DNA from: Diphasiastrum complanatum
Lineage: Eukaryota > Streptophyta > Lycopodiopsida > Lycopodiales > Lycopodiaceae
Length of the DNA: 64,000 nt
Assembly: GCA_029204225.1 (NCBI GenBank)
Contig: CM055094.1
Span: 6,452,548 to 6,516,547 of the forward strand
Direction: 5' to 3'
Shown: piece by piece, positions 15,001-24,810 of the stretch
Layout of the letters: every line of letters starts with the position of its first letter
How positions within the stretch are numbered: position 1 is the first letter of the stretch
Notes under the pieces: generated by a model
What the model was told of the DNA's origin: nothing
What the model saw: only the letters and a program-made list of their open reading frames with translations
The model's database searches: none
Made by a program: the position numbers and the translations under genes

Positions 15001-18000
15001 ATTAAAACATTAAAAAGCAAACTCAAAGAACCGATCAAACATTCTTTTTCTCAAAGTCCAAATCTTTTTGCAGCTTGTGGACATAATAACAGGAAATGCA
15101 CAAACATTTTGCTATTGAGGACATGCATCGTGAAAAATTCAAATGGCATACATTGTCTCCTAATCAACCGATTATGACAACTCAGCCACACATTCATGCA
15201 AGGGATTATATGCTGGTCCAAGTGCAATACCTGGAAACACGCCTGCAAATCCATCAGCTTTTTCAATCAGCTCATCGATGGGTAAGCCTTCAAAAGCCGC
15301 CTCCTTATGTTGGCCAAGTAATGATGATGAGGGATACATGTTTGTCCCCATACCAAGACGGCGACCAGTTTCCTTAGCTATAGCCAATTGATCTCCTGTG
15401 TAATTTTATCCAGAAGAGATTCAGCCATACCACAAAGGCCTATTAATCACCTTTGGCTAGCGAAATTTAGCAGAAAGTTGCAAAGAGATGCGCTGAAGGA
15501 TAGTTACATAGATATGTTTACCAACAGGAGGATGCCTTGAAACTACTCAAAAGCTCTAGCTGTTAAGCAAAGTTCAACATACAAGTTGATCTACCTGTGA
15601 TCATCTTCACGTTAACACCTAAGTTAAGAGCACGACGAATGGTCTCAGCACTGTCATGACGAGGAGGGTCGAAAAGAGGCATCAACCCAACAAACTGCCA
15701 AGGGGCCCCAGGACTTTCCTTTGTACCATCAGGGACATCCTAATAACACAGTAATAAAAACATTTATCCCATGGTAAGAGCAGAAAATAAGTAGGCTATA
15801 GCTATGAAATCGATGATACATAGCTTGGAAGTCATTCACAATAATAAGCCAACAGAAAGCTTGCCTGAAATGCAACAGCAAGTGACCTAAGCCCACGTTC
15901 AGCAAACTTATCGATCACAGCATGAACTCGGTGGGCAATCTCAGCCTTATTATGAGCTAAGGCAAGTATCTGCAGAACAAGTATGCATGGCGTAGAAACC
16001 AGAAGAATAAAAATCACAGTCAAACACGTGCTTCTCAGAATCACAGACAACATCTGCATTCGGTCATGTCAACAGACACACTTATACCTGTTCTGGTGCA
16101 CCTTTGCTGGCACGATGCATCATCCCATTGCCATCAAAGTAGGTTAAGGCTGTGCGCTTATCAGTTGGATTAAAAGGAAGAAAATGAACCTCCTGTATAC
16201 CTGCACGTGCCTGAATTGAAATGGAGCTCTATTCAGATTCCATGAAGTTCCGCTTGCACAATGAGACATTTGCTAGCATCTAGCAAATTTAGGTAACAAA
16301 AGGGTGGCATATTTCAAAAGTTGGCTACAGTATTTGGCACAGTGAATTTTTATACCTCCTTGGGATCAGCAAGCACTCCAACAATAGCAGCATCAATTGC
16401 ATCCTGGTTTTCTGTCCTTGACGCTCGAGCAGCCAGCAAGACCACCATATCTTTGTCAAATCCCTTCGAAAAAACCTGCACAAGCATACCAGTAGCCGGA
16501 GGCCCGGTACTTAATACCAAATCTAATCACAAATCACTTTGACTTCACAGTTCCAAGGTTGCAGTCCGCATTCCGGAACGTGATCCGGAATTTTCCATTA
16601 GGGTTTCCCGGAACGCAAATTTTTTGTGTTTTTTTGTATAGTTGCCAATATGGGTATCATGTGAAAGGATATCAAAAAAGCGATTGTTATGCAGATCTAT
16701 TGCTTGGTTTCAGATGGCTGCAGGCTGCATTGATTAGAAATCTGGACATCAGTAGATGGTTTAAGAAAACTGGCTGCATTTTCATATGGTTTCAGAAATT
16801 TGGACTGTGTAGTCTGCCGACTGGTTCGGGTGCGAAAGTGTGTTTTCACTCTGGGAGTTGGAAGGCCAAATCATGAAGAGGACCTCGCCGTTGGGGGGCG
16901 TTGCCCCCCAAACCCCCTGTTTCAGCTATTCCAAAAGAAGTATACAATTCCTGCCAATCTAAGGAAGGCTCCTTCTAACTCTTTCTATCATTTTCTAACA
17001 GAAAACGGAATCAGTAGATCTGCAAACCATTGGCATCAGAACACCATTCAAAACTGATTTAGTTAGTATTAAACTCAAAAAAAAAAAAATTTGGCCATTA
17101 CTACTTTTTCCACAAAAAAAAGAAAAAAACAAAAAAAAATTTGCAATTCGGGTCGCGGATCGCGATCCGCTGCAACACAGCGGTTCAAACTACAAACCAA
17201 GACGACGTCGATCCGCTGCAACACAGCGGTTCAAACTACAAACCAAGACGACGTTCTATTGTCCAAGTATACTTTTATGTTTTTATAAGCATGTAAATTT
17301 TCTCCCTCACCTCAATAAGATTCTTATCTACTGTAAGCTTGTTCAGCGTCAATGTTCCTGTCTTGTCACTGCACAAGACGTCCATTCCAGCCATTTCCTC
17401 AATAGCTGTCATTCTTTTAGTGATGGCACCCTGCATACCACCTGAAGAATCAAGAAACTTTGAAACGTTCATCCTAAAATCTCATAGTTGCAGGTTTATA
17501 CAACATTTTTGCATCTGCATCTTTATGAAACAGCTGGTAAAATTTGCTGTCGGACTATATCCAAACAGTTTCTGTTTTTAGGAGTCTAGCAACCTGTTGT
17601 GAGAGACGATGAGAGCCGATGGCCATTGTAACAGATAGCACAGTTGGCATGGCAATAGGTATCCCCCCAATAAGGAGAACCAGCAGATTGTCAATTCCAG
17701 AACGGTACTGCCGGTGTTGAATTGCATACATCACAATTACCTCGACCACCATGCCTATGGCAATAGAACAAATGCAGAAGTTCCCAATGGCGGTGAGCAC
17801 CTGAGAAAACACAAAAACATATAAAGCTACCAGCCTTAGGAAAAGGATGAAACTTCAAAAAATGGTTTAATAGTAGAAGCTGAAATACTTTACAAGGCTT
17901 TACCTAGACACTATACTTGGACATCAACACAGAAGTTTCAGATATGTTATAATAGTAAAGGATAGCAATTAAGATTCTGACAATGCCCAACTTGATTTGT

Positions 18001-21000
18001 AGTATCAACAAGATGAGCCGCCTTACCAATAAAGGTATGGACTCACATCAACACAGAAGTTTCAGATATGTTATAATAGTAAAGGTTAGCAATTAACCTT
18101 CTGAAAATGCCCAACTTGATTTGTAGTATCAACAAGATGAGCGGCTTTTCCAAAAAAGGTATGGACTCCTGTTCCAATCACTACAGCCTCAAGTTCACCT
18201 TGCTTGCAGGTAGAACCAGAATAGACCTCATCTCCGGGATTTTTTGTGACCGGCAATGACTCACCAGTAAGAGCAGACTGTCATGCATATGCCTTGATTA
18301 GGATTCTACTAATAAGCTAGCAGCTATTAGAAATAGCATAACCTAAAATAAAGAGAATTGCAATCCAGATTGTCAACATGTTTTGTAGAGAATATTGTAA
18401 CACACCTGATCAATTTTAAGTGGATCACCCTCCAGAAGACGAGCATCTGCTGGCACAATGTCACCCAACTTGATGCTAACAATATCCCCAGGTACTAAAA
18501 TAACAGCGTCCTGTTCACTCCAACGCCCATCTCGAAGCAGCTAATCATAAACCAGTAATATGTGATTTAAGGCCAAGATCAACATCCAGAATAACATATC
18601 TCACGTACAGACTTTAAAGTTTAGGCCAAAACATTTTGTGCTGCGTGCTGTTAATCAGTATGCATGATTTTCTTACAACTGATGATAAATGGCTCATTTG
18701 AAGCAATGCCATTAACAACATATAAATAGCTGGAAAATAGCTAGTTGGGACCTTTGTCTTTGGAGCAAGTCGAGCCATCAATGCAGCAGCAGCATTGCCA
18801 GCATTATTCTCCTCTATAAAACTGATTGTAGAGTTGATCACTAGGAGTGTTATGATTCCAACAAAGTCTTGCCAGTCTGGAGGTCGGCCCTGCAAAACAT
18901 CATAAGCACAAACCATGATCCATTATACTTCAAAATCTGAAATTTTCCATTGGCATTGATAGTTGCGAACTTGCGATATAGAACAAAAATCGGACTGCTT
19001 CTGAGTTCTAGCAAAATTTCTTTCAGATTTTCAAATTTCCATCAGCTGCACAACCACATCAAAACCAGCAGAGAGTTAAGTATCAAGTAGCTCGAGACAC
19101 CTACCCCACCATTGGCAAGTGCTATTGCCATTATTGCAGCCGCTTCCATGACCCATGATAATGGATTCCACATGAAGCCAAGAAACTTAAGGAACTTGCT
19201 TTCCTGCAAAAGAAAAATGTAGGAACTTTCCTATTCATATATTCTCTATAAGAAGAACAAATGCAGACTGTGAATTCTTGAGCACCCTTGCTTCTCATAA
19301 CTCCAAGATAACATAAAGTGCACCACAATCATAGAGCAGATCCCTCCCCCCCCTCTCTATCTCATGAATTGATGTGCATTAAGCAATTAGCCCTTCTCAA
19401 GTTATGTATTGTCTATTAAAATGAGAACATTCTGGTTACTATAATTTGGCATCACTAACATTCAGTAGTATTGTGGAAAATACTAAGAATTGGCCCTCAT
19501 GTGGAATCAGGGCAGCATATACTGTACTCTGACATAATTTCCATAGCTGGAGGAGCTTTTCAAAATTAGAAATTGCTTTCTCTACCATTGAATTGAATCA
19601 ACCCCACTTTTCTTGTGCAAACAAATATTGACACTAGTTTCCTTAAAGTAGGTTAAAATGTTATACAGAAAAGCCACATTTTACATAGAGATGACAGAGC
19701 AATTTGGGATGTGTAAAGTCATCTTACAGTAGGTTAAAATGTTAGACAGAAAAGCCACACATTACCGTGAAGGGGATTTGGTTCCAATACCACAAAATTT
19801 GTAATGTGATGATACCCAAACTAGAAGGCATTCCACAGTACGCGGAAAAACAAGGGGATGAAGATATTTCATGTGCAACTGAGAAATTGCCCAAAAGGGA
19901 ACTTCGACATTTGGAGCAATTAGTATGACCACTCATGCTTGCTACAACAAAACATCTCTGCATAAATATGGGCACCTGAACAAGACGTATCCTGCTTCCT
20001 TCAGTGTTAGCATAGTTGGGACCAAAAAAAAGAAATTGATCTGTTTATTTAATAAAATTTGGCTTTATCCCATTACAACTGCTATCAATGACTTTGTAAT
20101 GCCAAAAGGCTGGATTATCATTTTGCAACATTTAAAAGGTCCTCTAAGTGCTACCAAAGGATACAAGCTAGAATTGGAGTTGTGTACTACAAGCCCGTGA
20201 ATACAAGGCTTTCAGATGAATGTACAAAAGCCATCTTCAACTGAACAGAGATAATCCAGATAACATGAAAGGAGAAAGAGCACATCTTCTGAACTTTCCA
20301 GCTTTACATATTCCACTATTGAGACACAGACGGCAAATCAGTCTGGATAATTTTAGGACCAAAGGTCGCATCTAGGGAGCAGATGTTCACAAAAGACTGC
20401 ATTTTGGAAGGTAACACATTGTTGCTGAAATTTAATGAGTCTTTGAGGCTTTTCTAGTTGGGTGCTATTCGTGTGTTGGTGAAGGCTCCTTCTACTCTGA
20501 CTGAGGTCAGGAGTTTGACTCCCATTAGCAGCACAAACGACAGCATAGAAGAGATAAAAGGTTTCGTATTTGTGTAGGCTTAGAAATATTAAATGTCACA
20601 ATTGCTGTCCTCTAGGAACAAAAGAATGAAAGGTTAACTCTCTCTACTGCAGACTACCAGCTTGAAAGGACAATCTGCTCAGTTGCAAGAATTGTCCACA
20701 AGATAATGTTGGATTTCGGCTCCTTGAGTTGGAGTTCGTGCAGGCTTGCATGGACATACATACCCAAAAAATAAATAGTTCCTTGCAAAAGAACAAAACA
20801 AAAGAGAAAAGTGCTAGCTTCCTTTGTTCTGCTTGTATCACATGCCAGTCCAAACATCACACGCATGAGGTAAGTGGACAACTTAGAAACGGGAACCTTA
20901 CAGTTTTTTCCTCCAGTTTGTTGTAGCCAAATATCTTCAAGCGGACATCTCCTTCGTCGGAAGTTAGCCCTTTCCTGGTGCATTTTAGCTGCTCAAACAC

Positions 21001-22960
21001 TTCTTCAATGGGAATATTTTCCTAAATCAACAAACAAGGCAATTTGGTCACAGTGGACATGGATAAGAAATAGATTACAGGAAACTCTTCTATCTCACAT
21101 GTTGCAATATAACACAAGCAACTTATCTTGGCTGCTGCAAGCACTTAAAAGCAACTCAAGCTCACCTTTTGCGATTCGATATACTTTATTCACTTCTAAC
21201 CTGCTATCAGACTTGCCTCTAACAATACTATAACAAAGTAACTAGATCCAGAGAGCAAATAACAGATTGGAAGCACCTAGTTATGGTTATAACTAGGAGT
21301 AAAATAAGATCAAGACAGGAAATTACAAGTTCCAGAATTCAACTGCAGAATACATAAAAGTAAAACTAGGCGCATGCTGATGTAAGGAGACATGAAAAAT
21401 TGTTCAGATTTCAGATATTGTAACTGGTCAAGTTCAGCAGGCAGAGCTAGATAGAGTACTACTCTGTGGGTTACAATGGGTCCATCCATTACCAATCAGT
21501 TTTCTAGACTATTATTTGCCATAAGTCCCACGTAACTGCCTCTCCGTGCTTTAGTTGATAGACTTAAGGCATGCAATGCAATCAAGCATTATCTTCTAAG
21601 AGCTGCAACTTAAGCCCTTCAAAAGAAAGGTCTCAAAAGTTCATCCGCAGAAGGAATCAAGAGTTCAATGTTAGGACTTCAACTTTGACTACAGAAACTC
21701 GACAAATTCATGTAACTGCAACTCGCGTTGACTGTCTTCGTTTAACTCTGTGCATGTTTTATTTCACCAAAACAGATTTCAGAACACAAATTCTTGTGAA
21801 CGTCAAACAGATGTAGAATGTAGCGTGAAATGTAATTAGAACTGTGACCAGAGTTAGTTAGGTGATACCTGGATAGTAGGCAATCAGAATGCTTGTCAAA
21901 GGCTTCAACTTTCCGCATGCGGCATGAGAAGCAGCGAACAAAATCTTACCTTAAGATGCAACCGCAAACTTCATTTGAAGCACTAACAATAATCAAGCAT
22001 TCATGATAGATAGAATTTGCTTAAGCTGGTCCACAAGCCGTACGTCAGTTTTTTTTTGGAAAAACGGCGAGAGAAATTAAAACCCCAGCTTTTACAGACG
22101 CTGATAAAATAAATCTTGTCTCAGATAAAACAAAAATGCTCTATCGATATAAAAGGGCCTTCAACACAAACTTTGAACTCCTCGCCATTTGCGAGCAAGC
22201 TGTCGTAGCCAGTTCAGCCTACTCTTCAAAGTCTAACTGCAAATATTTGCAGGCAGGAATTTGGTGCGTTGATCTGTAGACACTGAATTAATGATCAGCT
22301 GTGACAAGAGATTCAATTTATATCGCGACGTCGATAACTTTCACTTAACAGTCACACTATCGAGTTTAAAGAGGACTACTCTCATTAAGCCGACCGAAAT
22401 ACTATTCATGAGCTGTAAGGCGTACGGAGGGGAACCTTAGAATATGTACAGCAGATCCCCGTTCTGGCGAGGTTGCCTTAAATTGATAAGGAAATTTAGA
22501 GGCCAAATATTACAGAAGATCCATAAACAGAGGACAAGGTAGTTAGAACGTTCCAGCAAACGGAAGTCCAATTGATGAAAAATGTCATGTTTATTGCAAA
22601 AGTCCGTTGATGTCCATTATGTAACTCACGAAATGAATGAATCCTTTCTGTCGAGTATGGATTCGATAGGAATCCCGAGATAAATACTTCGTTAGGCTTT
22701 GTGAGCCAAAAAAGTTAACATGCGGCTGGTGTTCAACAAATCTCGAGATTTCTTGTAATGCAGTATAGCTACTTCTCTGCTCATAAAGAGAATGGAATTG
22801 GAAAACAGATTATGTAAAGATTTAAATAGCATCAAGATGCAAAGTACTCATGCTGCCTGGTATATATAAGTGAGTGAGTTGGGAGCATCAAGCAACATAT
22901 TACCAGATCCACGGCTTCCTTGTTGATGGCTTCTAGCGCTATACTTGTTTCATTGGCCAT
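6474..22960 (-). CDS. AHA-like: Plasma-membrane H+-ATPase (P3A-type ATPase), 21 coding exons
   Basis: ATP-driven proton export pump of the plant plasma membrane. Exons, in gene order: 22960-22904, 21021-20902, 19203-19105, 18889-18752, 18540-18406, 18277-18098, 17800-17594, 17430-17311, 16475-16356, 16210-16088, 15969-15865, 15739-15595, 15395-15231, 13292-13054, 12956-12924, 11728-11647, 11514-11354, 11232-11059, 10611-10429, 10254-10073, 6570-6474. All phases agree and the sum is 954 codons, usual for the family. Visible motifs are TGES (187-190), phospho-acceptor DKTGTLT (D334), KGAPEQ (428-433), [10 protein letters not shown] (590-599), R660 and D689 in M5/M6, and C-terminal SYTV with penultimate T953, the 14-3-3 site once phosphorylated. 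Ten membrane segments are expected and can be traced. Introns are GT-AG except intron 11 (GC-AG). Introns 1 (1.9 kb), 13 (1.9 kb) and 20 (3.5 kb) are the longest. No stop or frameshift interrupts it. The isoform cannot be named. Confidence 0.97.
6571..10072 (-). other. Intron 20 of the H+-ATPase gene (3.5 kb)
   Basis: GT-AG intron between exons 20 and 21. It contains AT-rich sequence with scattered short open stretches, none of which shows a domain. No mobile element was recognised inside, although its length suggests insertions too old to read by eye. Confidence 0.85.
11647..11728 (-). CDS. AHA-like: H+-ATPase exon 16 (M6, proton-binding aspartate)
   Basis: Encodes residues 663-689 plus one base, [14 protein letters not shown] then [12 protein letters not shown]689 matches AHA2 D684, the single proton acceptor/donor in M6. 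The exon joins the [11 protein letters not shown] block of exon 17 in phase 1. Confidence 0.95.
11986..12077 (+). repeat. (GA)46 microsatellite in intron 15
   Basis: Uninterrupted GA dinucleotide tract of about 92 bp within intron 15 of the H+-ATPase gene; it is a (CT)n tract on the gene's sense strand. Confidence 0.97.
12461..12537 (+). repeat. Short direct repeat, 45-bp period, intron 15
   Basis: A 32-bp word beginning AGAATGTACATGTTAAAG occurs at 12461 and again at 12506, without mismatch over 32 bp. It is a recent local duplication in the intron. Confidence 0.9.
12924..12956 (-). CDS. AHA-like: H+-ATPase exon 15, 33-nt micro-exon
   Basis: Encodes [11 protein letters not shown], eleven residues of transmembrane segment M5 including R660. 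This arginine corresponds to AHA2 R655, proposed to work with the M6 aspartate in proton release. Acceptor (CTGCAG) and donor (GTG then GTAAGC) are both clear. Gene predictors often miss exons this short. Confidence 0.93.
13054..13292 (-). CDS. AHA-like: H+-ATPase exon 14 (GDGVNDAP hinge)
   Basis: The longest exon, residues 572-651. It carries [18 protein letters not shown], whose aspartates D593 and D597 coordinate Mg2+ in the P domain, and runs to the start of M5 (QRMKNYT). It is followed by a 97-nt intron and an 11-codon exon. Confidence 0.96.
13910..14243. mobile_element. hAT-type MITE in intron 13 of the H+-ATPase gene
   Basis: A 334-bp element with terminal inverted repeats CATAGTTGCCAGGGAA (left) and CATGGTTACCAGGGAA (right, reverse complement), matching at 14 of 16 positions. 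It is flanked by a perfect 8-bp direct repeat GTTAGTTT at 13902-13909 and 14244-14251. An 8-bp target duplication and CA-starting TIRs are typical of hAT transposons. There is no transposase, so it is non-autonomous. The subterminal parts are full of GGGAACG / CGTTCCC words in both orientations. Confidence 0.8.
14591..14627. repeat. Imperfect hairpin in intron 13
   Basis: TCTGAACCATACGA is followed about ten bases later by TCGTGGTTCAGA, forming a stem of about 12 bp with one bulge. No target duplication was found around it. Confidence 0.5.
15865..15969 (-). CDS. AHA-like: H+-ATPase exon 11, GC splice donor
   Basis: Encodes residues 434-468, ending RSLAVAFQ. The exon-intron junction reads CAG then GCAAGC, so the donor is GC rather than GT. 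The reading frame continues only with this junction and the acceptor at 15740. The residue before Q468 is F where most relatives have R; this is a visible oddity in an otherwise conserved segment. Confidence 0.93.
16891..16911. repeat. GC-rich hairpin in intron 8
   Basis: Two perfect 9-bp arms, TTGGGGGGC and GCCCCCCAA, separated by GTT. The hairpin lies in intron 8, whose composition changes sharply here against the AT-rich surroundings. This suggests an inserted sequence of about 0.7 kb between exons 8 and 9. Confidence 0.75.
17155..17254. repeat. 16-bp palindrome plus 46-bp tandem repeat, intron 8
   Basis: GCGGATCGCGATCCGC at 17155-17170 is a perfect palindrome. From 17164 a 46-bp unit (starting GATCCGCTGCAACACAGCGG) is repeated at 17210 with almost no change. 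It lies about 60 bp from exon 8's donor. Confidence 0.9.
17311..17430 (-). CDS. AHA-like: H+-ATPase exon 8 (phosphorylation site)
   Basis: Encodes residues 313-352 with the invariant [13 protein letters not shown] motif. D334 is the aspartate that takes the phosphate from ATP in every catalytic cycle of P-type ATPases. It corresponds to D329 of Arabidopsis AHA2, shifted by the longer N-terminus. Confidence 0.96.
17921..18168 (+). repeat. 124-bp tandem duplication across the exon 6 / intron 6 junction
   Basis: Copy 1 at 17921-18044 and copy 2 at 18045-18168 differ at about eight positions by eye (about 94% identity). Copy 2 contains the last 71 nt of the real exon 6 and its donor; copy 1 lies wholly in intron 6. 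In copy 1 the donor AAG/GTTAATTGC has become AAT/CTTAATTGC, so the extra splice site is dead. The duplicated coding part also carries changes such as GHFQK to GHCQN. Confidence 0.95.
18098..18277 (-). CDS. AHA-like: H+-ATPase exon 6 (actuator domain, TGES)
   Basis: Encodes residues 184-243, opening with SALTGES, the dephosphorylation loop of the actuator domain, and closing with NQVGHFQK. The donor is AAG then GTTAATTGC. The last 71 nt of this exon and the first part of the intron are duplicated in tandem immediately downstream; see the repeat at 17921-18168. Confidence 0.95.
19642..19759 (+). repeat. Direct repeat of 37 bp in intron 2
   Basis: A 37-bp word containing AGTAGGTTAAAATGTTA occurs at 19642-19678 and 19723-19759 with two mismatches. 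Confidence 0.85.
22904..22960 (-). CDS. AHA-like: H+-ATPase exon 1 (start codon)
   Basis: Encodes residues 1-19, starting [19 protein letters not shown]. The ATG at 22960 is chosen because the reading matches the family N-terminus just before the conserved ENIPIEEVF block of exon 2. It also ends in phase 0 at a good donor (CTG then GTAATATG). The N-terminus is about five residues longer than that of Arabidopsis AHA2, and catalytic positions shift by the same amount. Confidence 0.93.
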
Positions 22961-24508
22961 CTTGACGACTAGCAGAAGTCGAACAGAGCAACTTGGTTGC
23001 TTGACGTCTCCAGAACAACAGCCTCAGATCAGTCAAAATTTGAACCCCTCCGTCTTCTGAAGGAACTCACGCTATAGAGAGCTAAAATAATGCGAGCTCG
23101 CGGGAGAAAGAAGAAACTCAAGAAGCTGAAGAGTGCTTCCTGAGGCATCCTGGCTACAGAGCCTCCATTGTCAAGCAAGAATCCGAGGCTTAAGACATCG
23201 TTCCACCTTCCATAAAGCAATCATGCGCAGGCTGCAACTGTAACCCTGAACCTCTAGCTAGATTCACGCACCACAGCTACGAAACCGAAAGCTGAAACCG
23301 AAACAACTTTACCAAAAACTAATGCCACACAGCACGGACGCCAGTGCTCCAACCAGAAACAGCAGATCTAAAAGCTACAGTCGGGAAAATATGCTATAGG
23401 CTTGGATCTAGAGGTCTCCGCTTCCACGGGCGCTGAAAAAAAAAGCTAACCTGACTGATTTGGAACACTGTTTGCCCTGCTACTGCTGAGGATGAGAAAC
23501 TATGGCCTTATACTTGACTGTTGTGTAAGTTGTGTGGCATGAGCAACCAGGGCCTTATACTTACTTCACTGATGTGTGGCAGGAAAAAAAAGCGAATGCG
23601 CACAAACTAGGTACAGCCGACCTCACATAAGGACGCAAATCATCTCCATCTCCACTGGCTTCGCATCCGCTTTAGCTTTCCACGGCATCATCGCATCGCA
23701 TCGACGATCTGACATACGATGGCAGAGAGAGAAATGCATATATAAAACAAGATAAAAAGAAGAAGGAGAAGAAGCTGCTCTTCTCTTTCATTCTATAAAG
23801 AAACGAGAAAGCGACGCCAATATAGGAGGCGTACGCTACGCACCCATCGGGTTGCCCGCTACGCACCCTGGCGTAATTGTCCCCATCGGGTTGTGCACTA
23901 CAAATAGTAAACGCGACTCCAACACAGGAGGCCCCCATTACGCACCGTAACCGTCACCGCTGCGTTTTCACACCCTTCACGGCCCGTCAAGCCCAGTTTT
24001 AACGCGCATTTTCTTCGCCGCCCCGCTTTTCCAGACGAAAGGCTATGACAGGCCAGGGCCCCCTTCATAGCCATGCGCTTTCCATTTCAGTTTTTCCAAA
24101 CGAAAGTCGATTCGCTACGCCCCCAAACTTCAAACGCAGCCAAAATCCCAGTCCTTGAAAGTCTGTTCTAGTTTTCACCTTTCAAATTGAAAGCACACAC
24201 CTGCCCCCGCCTGGGGTTATCCACTACGAGTAGTAAACGTATCGTAATGGTCACCATCGGGTTGCACGCTACGTCGGGGTGACTGGATGAAATATGCTGG
24301 TACCGAGAGTCAAAATTGCAGACCTCCAGATAAAGTCGTGGTCGGTAGTGACCGTCGTACAAAAGGGACCACGGCCCTACGTTCCTTTGACAAAGAGCCT
24401 CTCACTTCATGGACCATGCTATTTCATCATGGTCCTGAACTCTTTGACTCTCACTTGGGGTAAGAAACTTTCTTCAATTGTGGAAGGAGCCCTCGGCGCA
24501 TGTGATTT
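22961..24508 (-). promoter_or_regulatory. 5' leader and upstream region of the H+-ATPase gene
   Basis: Holds no gene of its own. GC content is higher than elsewhere in the window, as often seen around plant gene starts. The transcription start cannot be placed: no TATA box in the right orientation stands out. A minus-strand open frame of 63 codons at 23220-23029 would be an upstream ORF if the leader reaches that far. Diverged repeats at 23811-24272 are listed separately. Confidence 0.45.
23811..24272 (+). repeat. Diverged repeat cluster upstream of the H+-ATPase gene
   Basis: The word CCATCGGGTTG followed by a CTAC block occurs at 23844, 23883 and 24254. ACTAC followed by TAGTAAACG occurs near 23897 and 24222. 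A related word, GCGACNCCAA then AGGAGGC then ACGCACC, is present near 23811 and again about 101 bp later. The cluster lies about 0.85-1.3 kb upstream of the start codon. Confidence 0.75.
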
Positions 24509-24510
24509 GT

Positions 24511-24810
24511 TATCGGACAATAATGTCATCTACCCGGGCCCATTCCATTGCGTAGTGAATATTTTTGGCGTTTTTCACATGATCATTATGAAACATAATC
24601 TACCTTTTAAAAACATAATCAACTTTCTAAAAACCAAAGTTGTGGGACCACCTCTGATTCCTTATCGGACAGAATGTCATCTGCTCATGCTCCGGTGTTT
24701 TTTTTAGTAAATACTCTATCTTTTTTTCACATGATCGATTCAAGCATAATCTACCTTTCAAAAACATAATCAGCCTTTCAAAAACAAAAGTAGTCGGTCC
24801 CAAACAATTG
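24511..24810 (+). repeat. Diverged tandem duplication, 152-bp period
   Basis: TATCGGACA at 24511 recurs at 24663. The shared blocks AATGTCATCT, TTTTTCACATGATC, CATAATCTACCTTT and AAAAACATAATCA follow in the same order in both units. The units are clearly duplicated but differ by several substitutions and small indels. Confidence 0.85.

Noticed and set aside
23731-23750. TATATAAAA as the TATA box of the H+-ATPase gene
   Set aside because: It reads as a TATA box on the plus strand, opposite to the gene, and lies about 780 bp from the start codon. No downstream plus-strand gene supports it either.
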